Origin: an uncultured Adlercreutzia sp.
Lineage (GTDB): Bacteria > Actinomycetota > Coriobacteriia > Coriobacteriales > Eggerthellaceae
Length of the DNA stretch: 31,796 nt
Reading direction: 5' to 3'
Assembly (NCBI RefSeq): GCF_958431955.1
Contig: NZ_CAUASN010000028.1
Span: 1-31,796, forward strand
In this document: positions 23,513 to 31,109 of the stretch, piece after piece
Numbering within the stretch: the first letter of the stretch is position 1
How the letters are laid out: each line of letters begins with the position of its first letter
The notes under the pieces: model-generated
Database searches by the model: none
Told to the model about the DNA's origin: nothing
What the model saw: only the letters and a program-made list of their open reading frames with translations
Position numbers and translations under genes: made by a program

Positions 23513-24994
23513 ATGGCGGCGCGGGAGTACCTGGAGGGGCGCAAGCTCGCCCCGGCGAGCCTCGGGCGCGTGCTCGTGCTCGGCCTCGGCAAGTCGGGCC
23601 GCGCGGCGGCCGAGTACTGCCTTAACCTGCTTGGCGGCCGCGTGGAGGAGCTCGCCGTGGCGGCGGGTGCGCCGAGCGGGGAGGCCGAGGCGTGGGCCGA
23701 GGCCGCCCGGGCCCGCGGCGCGGTGGTGCTGTTCGACCACGAGGCCATCGAGGGCTCCTACGATGTGTGCATCGCCAGCCCCGGCATCTCCCAGCTCTCC
23801 GATTTCTACCGCAGCGCCGAGGCGGCGTCCGCCGAGGTGGTGAGCGAGGTGGAGTTCGCCTGGCGCGAGAGCGCCTCCGACGCGAAGTGGGTGGCCGTGA
23901 CCGGCACCAACGGCAAGACCACCACCACGGCCCTCGCCGCCCACCTGCTGCGCCAGGCGGGGCTCGCCGCCGCGGCCGTGGGAAACATCGGGGACACCTG
24001 CATCCAGGCCGTGGCTGCCGGGAAGACCGAGGTGTACGTGGCCGAGGTGTCCAGCTACCAGCTGGCCTCCACGCGCGACTTCGCCCCCAACGTAGCCCTC
24101 GTGCTCAACATCACCCCCGATCACCTGGCGTGGCACGGCAGCCACGAGGCCTACGCGGCGGCCAAGTGGAAGGTCCTCGCCAACCTGGGCTCCGCGCCCG
24201 GCGCCGTGGCCGTGCTCGCGGCTTGCGACGACGCGGTGCGCGCCCGCATCCGCGAGGCCCGCGCGTCGGGCGGGTTTCCCTTCGCCTACGTGCCCGTGGG
24301 GACCGCCGCCGGCGTGGGCGGCGACATGCGCGACGCCTGCGGGTCGGATAACGCCGCCTTCCGGGGCGCGGCCGGCCGGCTCACCGTGGCCCTGAACGGC
24401 GAAGTGTCCGAGCTCATCTACGTGGACGACCTGCAGATCAAGGGCGCCCACAACCAGGCCAACGCCCTGGCCGCGGCGTCCGCCGCGCTCGCCCTGGACG
24501 TCCCCGCGAGCATCGTGGCCGAGGGGCTTTTGTCCTTCGCGCCCCTCGAGCACCGCGTGGAGCCCGCCGGCGAGGTTGCCGGCGTCGCCTGCTACAACGA
24601 TTCCAAGGCCACCAACGTGGACGCCACCCTCGTGGCGCTCACGGCCTTCCTGCCCGCGCGGCCCATCGTGCTGCTCGGCGGCCGGGACAAGGGCACCGAC
24701 CTGGCGCCGCTCGTGGCCGCCTGCGAGGAGCACGCGAAGGCCGCGGTGTGCTTCGGCGAGGCCCGCGAGCGCCTCCTTGCTGCCTTCGAGGGGTCGGGCG
24801 TGCGCACGCTGTCCGCACCTGGCATGGAGACCGCCCTCGACGCGGCGCTCTCCATCGCCGAGCCGGGCGATGTGGTGGTGCTCTCGCCGGCCTGCGCCTC
24901 CTTCGACGAGTTCAGCTGCTTCGAGGAGCGCGGCGACGTGTTCAAGGCCCTCGTGGCCGAGCACGCCGCGCGCGCGGCCGGGGCGCGTCCGTGA
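23513..24994 (+). CDS. murD: UDP-MurNAc-L-alanine:D-glutamate ligase MurD
   Basis: A 493-residue cytosolic ligase adding D-Glu to UDP-MurNAc-L-Ala. Motifs: N-terminal nucleotide-fold VLVLGLGKSGRAAAEY, SPGIS (89-93), ATP loop GTNGKTTTT (131-139), EVSSYQLASTRDFAPNVALVLNITPDHLAWHGS, and NDSKATNVDATLVAL with GGRDKG downstream. Longer than the usual 440-460 residues, with extra Ala/Gly-rich segments around 40-70 and 240-300. It begins 1 bp after the mraY stop with no evident ribosome-binding site, implying coupling, and its stop overlaps the ftsW GTG. Confidence 0.96.
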   Translation: MAAREYLEGRKLAPASLGRVLVLGLGKSGRAAAEYCLNLLGGRVEELAVAAGAPSGEAEAWAEAARARGAVVLFDHEAIEGSYDVCIASPGISQLSDFYRSAEAASAEVVSEVEFAWRESASDAKWVAVTGTNGKTTTTALAAHLLRQAGLAAAAVGNIGDTCIQAVAAGKTEVYVAEVSSYQLASTRDFAPNVALVLNITPDHLAWHGSHEAYAAAKWKVLANLGSAPGAVAVLAACDDAVRARIREARASGGFPFAYVPVGTAAGVGGDMRDACGSDNAAFRGAAGRLTVALNGEVSELIYVDDLQIKGAHNQANALAAASAALALDVPASIVAEGLLSFAPLEHRVEPAGEVAGVACYNDSKATNVDATLVALTAFLPARPIVLLGGRDKGTDLAPLVAACEEHAKAAVCFGEARERLLAAFEGSGVRTLSAPGMETALDAALSIAEPGDVVVLSPACASFDEFSCFEERGDVFKALVAEHAARAAGARP

Positions 24995-26379
24995 GCCGAT
25001 TCTCCCGACAGACCGCTGAGACCTCGGGCCCCTCTCGTCAGGGGCCCCGCGTTCTCCTGCTCCTGTGCGTGCTGGCCCTCGTGCTCATCGGGCTCGTCAT
25101 GGTCTTCTCCGCCTCCATGGTGAAGGCCCTCGACGAGGGCAAGCCCGCCAGCGACTTCTTCACCGACCAACTCGTCTTCGCCGCGGCCGGCGCCATCGCC
25201 GCCGTGATTCTGTGGAAGGCGATTCCCTACCGGGTGTGGGTGGGGCCGGCCGTGTGGGTCGTGTGGGGCGTGGCCGTGGCGCTCATCTTGGCCACCGCCG
25301 CCTTCGGCACCGACAACTACGGCGCCAAGCGGTGGCTCTACATCGGGTCGCTCGGCCTGCAGCCCTCGGAGTTCTGCAAGATAGCCTTCCTGCTGGTGTC
25401 GGTGCGCCTGCTTCTGGACTACCAAAGCGGCGCGGTGGAGTTCCGCGCCTCCATGGTGCGGGTGCTCGTGTTCCTCATCCTGCCCATCGGCATCATGTAC
25501 CGCACCCAGTCCGACCTGGGCACCACGGTCATCTGCATGGTGGGCATCGTCGCCGTCATGTGGATGGGCGGGGTGTCGCACCGGGTCATCGGGGCGGTGC
25601 TGGCGGTGTGCGGCGCGCTCGGCCTGTTCGCGGTGTTCGGCACGGGCTACCGCGCCGGGCGCCTGGTGTTCCTCGATCCGTGGAACGACGGGCAGGGCGG
25701 CTACGGCACCGGCTACAACATCATCCGCTCCTACTACGCGCTCGCGGAAGGGGGGCTCCTCGGCGTGGGGCTCGGGAACTCCCACGAGAAGTTCCAGTAC
25801 CTGTTCGCCTCGGAGAGCGACTTCATCTTCGCCGTCATCGGCGAGGAGCTGGGGCTGCTCGGCGCCATGGCCGTGGTGCTGCTGTTCTTCGGGGTCCTGT
25901 TCGCGGGGCTCTCCATCGCCGAGCGCGCCGACGACGAGATCGGCACCATGATCGCGGGGGGCTGCACCGTCATGCTCGTGTTCCAGGCGTTTTTGAACAT
26001 CGCCTGCGTCATCGGGGTGTTCCCGACCACGGGAAAGCCGCTGCCGTTCATCTCGGCGGGCGGCTCGTCCATGCTCGCGTCGTTCATCCTGCTCGGTCTC
26101 ATCCTGTCCGTGTCCCGCGCGAGTGCCGCGCCCTCGGTCTACGAGCAGCGCCGCGCCGATTTGCGCCTCGTGAAGCAGGAGCGCCCCGGCCGCGACGGCA
26201 CCGCGCCCCCGCGCCGGGGCGCGGGAGCCCCGTCCCGCAGCCGCGATGGCGCGGGTCGCACCGACCGCGCCGCCCGCACCGACCGCGCCGCCCGCGCCCG
26301 CTCGGGCGGTTCGTCCCGGGCGCGCTCCCGCGCCGCCCGCGGCCCTGAGGCCGCCCGCGCCCGATCCCCAAGGAGGTAG
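24991..26379 (+). CDS. ftsW: Septal peptidoglycan polymerase FtsW (SEDS family)
   Basis: A 462-residue SEDS glycosyltransferase that polymerises lipid II at the septum with FtsI. About ten transmembrane helices start at residue 20. Conserved parts: GAKRWLYIGSLGLQPSEFCKIAF (111-133), the catalytic Asp D175 in QSDLGTT, and KPLPFISAGGSSM near 343. The cytoplasmic tail (about 375-462) is very basic and low-complexity, rich in Arg, Ala, Gly and Ser, with a perfect tandem repeat at 26257-26292. The GTG start at 24991 overlaps the murD TGA (GTGA); the open frame upstream is in murD and not part of the gene. The murG ribosome-binding site lies within the last codons. Confidence 0.95.
   Translation: MSRFSRQTAETSGPSRQGPRVLLLLCVLALVLIGLVMVFSASMVKALDEGKPASDFFTDQLVFAAAGAIAAVILWKAIPYRVWVGPAVWVVWGVAVALILATAAFGTDNYGAKRWLYIGSLGLQPSEFCKIAFLLVSVRLLLDYQSGAVEFRASMVRVLVFLILPIGIMYRTQSDLGTTVICMVGIVAVMWMGGVSHRVIGAVLAVCGALGLFAVFGTGYRAGRLVFLDPWNDGQGGYGTGYNIIRSYYALAEGGLLGVGLGNSHEKFQYLFASESDFIFAVIGEELGLLGAMAVVLLFFGVLFAGLSIAERADDEIGTMIAGGCTVMLVFQAFLNIACVIGVFPTTGKPLPFISAGGSSMLASFILLGLILSVSRASAAPSVYEQRRADLRLVKQERPGRDGTAPPRRGAGAPSRSRDGAGRTDRAARTDRAARARSGGSSRARSRAARGPEAARARSPRR
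26257..26292 (+). repeat. 18-bp tandem duplication in the ftsW tail
   Basis: Two identical 18-bp units (26257-26274, 26275-26292) encode RTDRAA twice within the basic C-terminal tail of FtsW. In frame, so copy-number change would lengthen or shorten the tail without a frameshift. Confidence 0.8.
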
Positions 26380-26382
26380 CCC

Positions 26383-27498
26383 ATGTTGGCAGTGCTCTCC
26401 GGCGGCGGTACCGCCGGCCACATCAACCCCGCCCTCGCCCTGGCCGAGGAGCTTTCCGACCGCGGCTGGGAGGTGCGCTTCGCCGGCACCCCCGGCGGGG
26501 TGGAGGCGCGCCTCGTGCCGGCGGCCGGCATTCCGTTCCAGGCCTTCGAGGCCTCCGGCTTCGACAGGGCGCATCCGCTGTCGCTGCCCCGGGGGGTGGC
26601 GAAGATCGCCGCCTCCACGGCCAAGGCGCGCGCATGGTTCCGCGAGATCGAGCCGGACGTGGTGGTGGGCTTCGGCGGCTATGTGTCCATTCCCGTGGCC
26701 CGCGCCGCCGAGAAGGCGGGCATCCCGGTGGTGCTCCACGAGCAGAACTCGGTCATGGGCATGGCCAACAAGTATCTGGCCAAGAAGGCCGCCGCGGTGT
26801 GCCTGACCTACGAGCACTCGGCCCGCGACCTGCCCGCGGGCGCTCCCGTGCACCTGACGGGCAACCCGGTGCGCCGCCAGGTCATCGAGGCCGACCGCGC
26901 CGAGGGCCGCGCGATGCTCGGGGCGGGCGAGGGCGATCTCGTGCTCCTCGTCTTCGGTGGCTCGCTCGGCGCGCGCCATATCAACGAGGGGCTCGTCGCG
27001 CTCAAGGAAGACCTGCTCGCGCGCCCGAACCTGCGCATCGTGCACATCACCGGCCCCAAGGAGCTCGACGCCGTGCGCGAGGCGCTCGCGCTCACCGACG
27101 ACGAGGCGGCCCGCTGGCAGCTTCTGGGCTACCAGGACCGCATGGGCGAGACCATGGCCGCCGCCGACGCCATCGTGTCGCGGGCCGGCGCCACCTCGCT
27201 CGCCGAGATATCGGCGCGGGCCATCCCGGCGCTGCTCGTGCCCTTCCCCTACGCCACCGAGGACCATCAGACCACCAACGCCCGGGCCTACGTGGACGCC
27301 GGCTGCGCCCTCATGGTCCCCGACGCCGAGGTGGGAGGCGACGCCTTCGCCCGCGCGCTCTTCTCCCTCATCGACGACGCGGACGTGCGCGCGGCCCAGA
27401 CGGCCGCCGCCCGCGCCCGGAAAACCGTCCAGGCGGCCGCTCTATTGGCAGATGTCGTGGAAGGGGCCGCCACAGGGGCCCCGGGTGCTGTACAATAG
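26383..27498 (+). CDS. murG: UDP-GlcNAc:lipid I N-acetylglucosaminyltransferase MurG
   Basis: A 371-residue GT-B fold, membrane-associated glycosyltransferase that adds GlcNAc to lipid I to make lipid II. Motifs: glycine-rich loop SGGGTAGHINPALALA (6-21), VVGFGGYVSIP, HEQNSVMGMANK, second glycine-rich loop FGGSLGARHIN, and the UDP-GlcNAc site SRAGATSLAEI..PALLVPFPYATEDHQTTNA. AAGGAGG immediately precedes the ATG, which lies 3 bp after the ftsW stop. Its 3' end contains a TACAAT likely serving murC. Confidence 0.97.
   Translation: MLAVLSGGGTAGHINPALALAEELSDRGWEVRFAGTPGGVEARLVPAAGIPFQAFEASGFDRAHPLSLPRGVAKIAASTAKARAWFREIEPDVVVGFGGYVSIPVARAAEKAGIPVVLHEQNSVMGMANKYLAKKAAAVCLTYEHSARDLPAGAPVHLTGNPVRRQVIEADRAEGRAMLGAGEGDLVLLVFGGSLGARHINEGLVALKEDLLARPNLRIVHITGPKELDAVREALALTDDEAARWQLLGYQDRMGETMAAADAIVSRAGATSLAEISARAIPALLVPFPYATEDHQTTNARAYVDAGCALMVPDAEVGGDAFARALFSLIDDADVRAAQTAAARARKTVQAAALLADVVEGAATGAPGAVQ
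27491..27496 (+). promoter_or_regulatory. Candidate -10 for murC
   Basis: TACAAT overlaps the murG stop, 41 bp ahead of the murC ATG. A -35 at the right distance is not evident (27468-27473 is CGCCAC). The 38-bp murG-murC gap is one of the larger gaps in an otherwise tightly packed run. Confidence 0.4.
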
Positions 27499-27536
27499 CG
27501 AGGTTTGAACACGTTACAGCTTGAAGGCGGTTTTCT

Positions 27537-28919
27537 ATGAGCACGGACAGGCTTCACTTCATCGGCGTCGGCGGCGTCGGAATGAGCGGCATCGCGCGCG
27601 TGGCCCACGACCAAGGCATGGAGGTCACGGGCTCCGACCTGAAGGAGAGCCGCTACACCAAGCAGCTGCGCGACGCCGGCGTGACCGTCTTCATCGGCCA
27701 GGACGGCGCCAACATCCCCGAGGGCGATCCGCTCGTGGTGGTGTCCACGGCCATCCTGGAGAACAACCCCGAGCTCATCGAGGCCCGCGCCCGCGGCCTC
27801 GAGATCTGCCACCGCGCCCAGATGCTCGCGCACCTGGGGCGCGGTCTGGACACGCTCGCCGTGGCGGGCACCCACGGCAAGACCACCACGTCCTCCATGC
27901 TCGCGAGTACCCTGGACGCCATGGGGTGCGACCCGACCTTCCTCATCGGCGGCATCGTGCGCGCCTACGGCACCAACGCCCACTCGGGCACGGGCTCCTA
28001 CTACGTGGTGGAGGCCGACGAGTCCGACAAGTCCTTCACCTACCTCGCCCCCGCGGCCGCCATCGTCACCAACATCGAGGCGGATCATTTGGACCACTAC
28101 GCGGGCCTCGAGGAGATCTACGACCAGTTCCGCCAGTTCCTCGCCGGCGTGCGCGAGGGCGGCCCCGTCGTCGTGTGCGGCGACGACGGCAAACTCGTGG
28201 AAGTGGCGCGCTCCACGGGGCGCCCCGTGACCACCTACGGCTTCGCCGAGGACTGCGACGCCCGCATCGTGAGCTGGGAGACGGCCGGCGTGGGCACCCG
28301 CTTCACGCTGCAGCTGCCCGACGGGCGCATGGTGGCCAGCCGCATCAAGCAGAACCCGGGCCTGCACAACGTGGCCAACGGGGCCGCCGTGCTTACCCTC
28401 ATCGACGCCCTCGGCCTCGATGTCGTGGACGCCGCCGACAAGCTCGCCGAGTTCTCGGGGGTGCGCCGCCGCTTCGATCTGGCCGGCGAGGCCGCCGGTG
28501 TCACCGTGGTGGACGACTACGCGCATCATCCCACCGAGATCGCCGCCACCATCGCCGCCGCCCGCGCCCTCGACTTCAAGCGCGTCCACGTGCTCTTCCA
28601 GCCCCACCGCTACTCCCGCGCCGCCCTGTTCACCGAGGTGATGCGCGACGAGTTCGGCGCCGCCTTCGACGGGGCCGATACCGTCACTTTCATGGACGTG
28701 TACTCCGCTGGCGAGGCGCCGGTGCCGGGCATCACGGGCAAGACCTTCCTCGCGCCGGTGGAGGAGCACGGGCACCCGCGCACCCGCTACGTGCCGCGGC
28801 GCATCGACGTGGTGCCGGCCATGCTGGAGGTGGCCGAGCCGGGAGACCTCGTCATCACCATGGGCGCCGGAGACGTGACCGCCATCGCCCCCCAGCTCGT
28901 CGACGAGCTGGGACGCTAG
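27537..28919 (+). CDS. murC: UDP-MurNAc:L-alanine ligase MurC
   Basis: A 460-residue cytosolic ligase that attaches L-Ala to UDP-MurNAc, the first stem-peptide step. Motifs: FIGVGGVGMSGIA (8-20), GSDLKES, ATP loop GTHGKTTTSS (111-120), EADESDKSF, TNIEADHLDHY, SGVRRRFDL, DDYAHHPTEI and FQPHRYSR. Full length. GAAGGCGG lies six bases before the ATG. The murB ATG is 8 bp after its stop. Confidence 0.97.
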   Translation: MSTDRLHFIGVGGVGMSGIARVAHDQGMEVTGSDLKESRYTKQLRDAGVTVFIGQDGANIPEGDPLVVVSTAILENNPELIEARARGLEICHRAQMLAHLGRGLDTLAVAGTHGKTTTSSMLASTLDAMGCDPTFLIGGIVRAYGTNAHSGTGSYYVVEADESDKSFTYLAPAAAIVTNIEADHLDHYAGLEEIYDQFRQFLAGVREGGPVVVCGDDGKLVEVARSTGRPVTTYGFAEDCDARIVSWETAGVGTRFTLQLPDGRMVASRIKQNPGLHNVANGAAVLTLIDALGLDVVDAADKLAEFSGVRRRFDLAGEAAGVTVVDDYAHHPTEIAATIAAARALDFKRVHVLFQPHRYSRAALFTEVMRDEFGAAFDGADTVTFMDVYSAGEAPVPGITGKTFLAPVEEHGHPRTRYVPRRIDVVPAMLEVAEPGDLVITMGAGDVTAIAPQLVDELGR

Positions 28920-28927
28920 GGGACGCC

Positions 28928-29881
28928 ATGGCCCGGCACGCTTCCCCGCTCCAGTCGCTGCTCGTGGACGACCGCTTCGACGGCGACGTGTACCCCAACG
29001 AGCCCATGAGCCGCCACACCACCTACCGCATCGGCGGCCCGGCGCGCTTCTTCGTGCGCGCGAACTCCGTGGGCGCGCTCACCCGGCTCATCGACGTGTG
29101 CGCCGAGGAGGGCACCCCCTGGGTGGTCATCGGCCGCGGCTCCAACGTGCTCGTGGCCGACGAGGGCTTCTCCGGGGTGGTGGTGGCCCTCGGGCGCGAC
29201 TTCCGCTCATCGCGCTTCGAGGACGGGCGCTTCATGGTGGGCGCCGGGGCCACGCTCTCGTCGGTGGTCCAAGACGCCTTCCGCCGCAACCTGCGCGGCT
29301 TCGAGTTCGCCGTGGGAACCCCGGGGACGGTGGGCGGAGCCCTGCGCATGAACGCCGGGTCCCGCGAGGAGTGGATCGGCTCCCAGGTGGTCACCGTGGC
29401 CACCTACCAGCCCGGCCGCGGCCTCGTCCGGCGCCGCGGATCGGAGCTTACGTGGGGATACCGCGAGAGCTCCTTCGCCCCCGACGAGGTCATCCTGGAA
29501 TGCGAGCTGGCCGCCGAGCCGGCCGATCCCTTCCAACTGCGCGACAAGATGGAGGCGAACCTCGCGCGCCGCCAGCACACCCAGCCTTTGGCGCTTCCCA
29601 CCTGCGGAAGCGTGTTCAAGAACCCCGAGGGCGCCTCGGTGGGCCGCCTCATCGACGAGGCCGGCCTCAAGGGGGCGAGCATCGGGGGCGCCCGGGTGTC
29701 CGACGTGCACGGCAACTTCATCGTGAATGCGGGCACCGCCACGGCCGCCGACGTGCGCGCCCTCATGGAGCACATCCGCCGCTGCGTGCAGGCGAACTAC
29801 GGCATCAGCTTGGAGCCCGAGGTGCGCCTCATCGGCTTCGGCGACGCCCCGCGCGCCCCGCGCGAGGAGTCCCATGGCTAG
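28928..29881 (+). CDS. murB: UDP-N-acetylenolpyruvoylglucosamine reductase MurB
   Basis: A 317-residue FAD enzyme reducing UDP-GlcNAc-enolpyruvate to UDP-MurNAc with NADPH. FAD-binding parts: TTYRIGGPARFF (31-42), GRGSNVLVADEGFSGVVV (69-86), GTPGTVGGALRMNAG (130-144). Active site: R179 in GYRESSF, proton donor S228 in CGSVFKNP, and E298 in LEPEVRLIG. The compact GYRxS form and CGSVFKNP are of the type II subfamily found in Gram-positives. The ATG at 28928 has AGGGGA overlapping the murC stop. Its last 8 bases overlap ftsQ. Confidence 0.96.
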   Translation: MARHASPLQSLLVDDRFDGDVYPNEPMSRHTTYRIGGPARFFVRANSVGALTRLIDVCAEEGTPWVVIGRGSNVLVADEGFSGVVVALGRDFRSSRFEDGRFMVGAGATLSSVVQDAFRRNLRGFEFAVGTPGTVGGALRMNAGSREEWIGSQVVTVATYQPGRGLVRRRGSELTWGYRESSFAPDEVILECELAAEPADPFQLRDKMEANLARRQHTQPLALPTCGSVFKNPEGASVGRLIDEAGLKGASIGGARVSDVHGNFIVNAGTATAADVRALMEHIRRCVQANYGISLEPEVRLIGFGDAPRAPREESHG

Positions 29882-30893
29882 GCGCGGCTCCAACAACCCC
29901 CGCTACAACGCGGGCGCCGCCCGCCGCATGGTGTCCGCTTCCGACCGTCCCGCGCGCCCGCACGCCCGCGCGTCCGCCCGCGCCTCGCGCCCCGCCCGCG
30001 CCGGATCGGGCTCGCCCACGCCGCGCACGAGCGCCCGCGGGCAGGTCAGCTCCGTGCGCCTGGGCGATCTGGACCGCGCCGCCCGCCGCGCGCCCGCGCC
30101 CCGCACCGTGGCGCGTCCCAAGCGCTCGGCGGCCTTCCGCGTGGTCGTGGGTCTCATCGTGGCCGCGGTGCTGCTCGGGGGCACCTACACCTGCCTCTAC
30201 TTCTCGCCGACCTTCACCATCGAGTCGGTGAAGGTAACCGGCGCCGACCACCTCACCAACGAGGAGATGGCCGTGCTGGCCGCCGTGCCCCAGGGAACCA
30301 CCCTGCTCAACGTGGACACCGCGGCCATCGAGAACAGCGTGGTGCGCGACGCCTGGGTGGACAGCGTGCACGTGAACCGCCTGTTCCCCAACACGCTGGA
30401 GATCGTCGTCACGGAGCGCAAGATCGCCGCGGTGGTGGACGTGGCCGCCGACAACGCCAAGACCACCCAGCACTGGGCCATCGCCTCCGACGGCATGTGG
30501 CTCATGGAGATCCCCGACCGCGACTCGGAGCTCGGCCAGTCCATCAGCCCGCAGATCTTCGAGGACGCCGACGCCGTCCTGCACATCAAGGACGTGCCCT
30601 TCGGCCTCACCCCCGAGGTGGGCACCTACTGCACCGACGGCAACGTGAGCAACGCCTTGGCCATCCTGGACGGGCTTTCCACCGAGCTCGCCGACCAGGT
30701 GAAGACCGTGTCGGCCACCGATGCCGCCTCGACGCTGCTCACCTTGGACAACGGCATCGAGATCGCCTTCGGCGCCGCCGAGGACATCCGCGACAAGGAG
30801 CGCATCTGCCTGGAGATCATGGCGGAGCATCCCGGCAAGGTGTCCTACATCAACGTGCGCGTCACCGACCGTCCCACCTGGCGCGCCGTCTAG
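29874..30893 (+). CDS. ftsQ: Cell division protein FtsQ/DivIB
   Basis: A 339-residue bitopic divisome protein. The cytoplasmic N-terminus (1-86) is low-complexity and strongly basic (Arg, Ala, Pro, Ser). One transmembrane helix (about 88-110) is followed by a POTRA domain beginning FTIESVKVTGADHLTNEEM and containing LFPNTLEIVVTERK, then the FtsQ beta domain. It recruits FtsL and partners. The ATG at 29874 lies inside murB (8-bp overlap) with GAGGAG just upstream. The next gene is ftsZ; no ftsA intervenes. Confidence 0.93.
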   Translation: MARRGSNNPRYNAGAARRMVSASDRPARPHARASARASRPARAGSGSPTPRTSARGQVSSVRLGDLDRAARRAPAPRTVARPKRSAAFRVVVGLIVAAVLLGGTYTCLYFSPTFTIESVKVTGADHLTNEEMAVLAAVPQGTTLLNVDTAAIENSVVRDAWVDSVHVNRLFPNTLEIVVTERKIAAVVDVAADNAKTTQHWAIASDGMWLMEIPDRDSELGQSISPQIFEDADAVLHIKDVPFGLTPEVGTYCTDGNVSNALAILDGLSTELADQVKTVSATDAASTLLTLDNGIEIAFGAAEDIRDKERICLEIMAEHPGKVSYINVRVTDRPTWRAV

Positions 30894-30967
30894 GCCCCTT
30901 GCGCCCGCGATTTGTTTAGAATTGATATAAATGGAGGGCTATTCGCGCCTTTGGCGCGCGGGAAGCG

Positions 30968-30995
30968 TTGCAAACGGGTAGCCTTCGTGTACAAT
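30968..30995 (+). promoter_or_regulatory. Promoter for ftsZ
   Basis: TTGCAA (30968-30973), a 16-bp spacer and TACAAT (30990-30995). Transcription should start near 31002, giving an approximately 108-nt leader. AT-rich matches to a -10 also occur at 30917-30932 (TAGAAT, TATAAA), but lack a -35. Confidence 0.65.
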
Positions 30996-31008
30996 ATCCC
31001 CACATAAT

Positions 31009-31054
31009 CGCCGCTCCCAGGGCGGCGCGATAGGGCGCGCCCGCGCGGGCGCGC
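31009..31054 (+). promoter_or_regulatory. Structured GC-rich ftsZ leader
   Basis: Two stems lie in the predicted 5' UTR: CGCCGC/GCGGCG (31009-31014 with 31022-31027) and a perfect 20-bp palindrome (31035-31054) of G and C only. The ftsZ ribosome-binding site GGAGGA (31097-31102) is 43 bp downstream and free of these stems. No terminator-like T run follows. Confidence 0.5.
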
Positions 31055-31109
31055 GAAGAACGATTGAGAAACGCAGCAGTGAAACGCAGCTAGTGCGGAG
31101 GAAACAACC

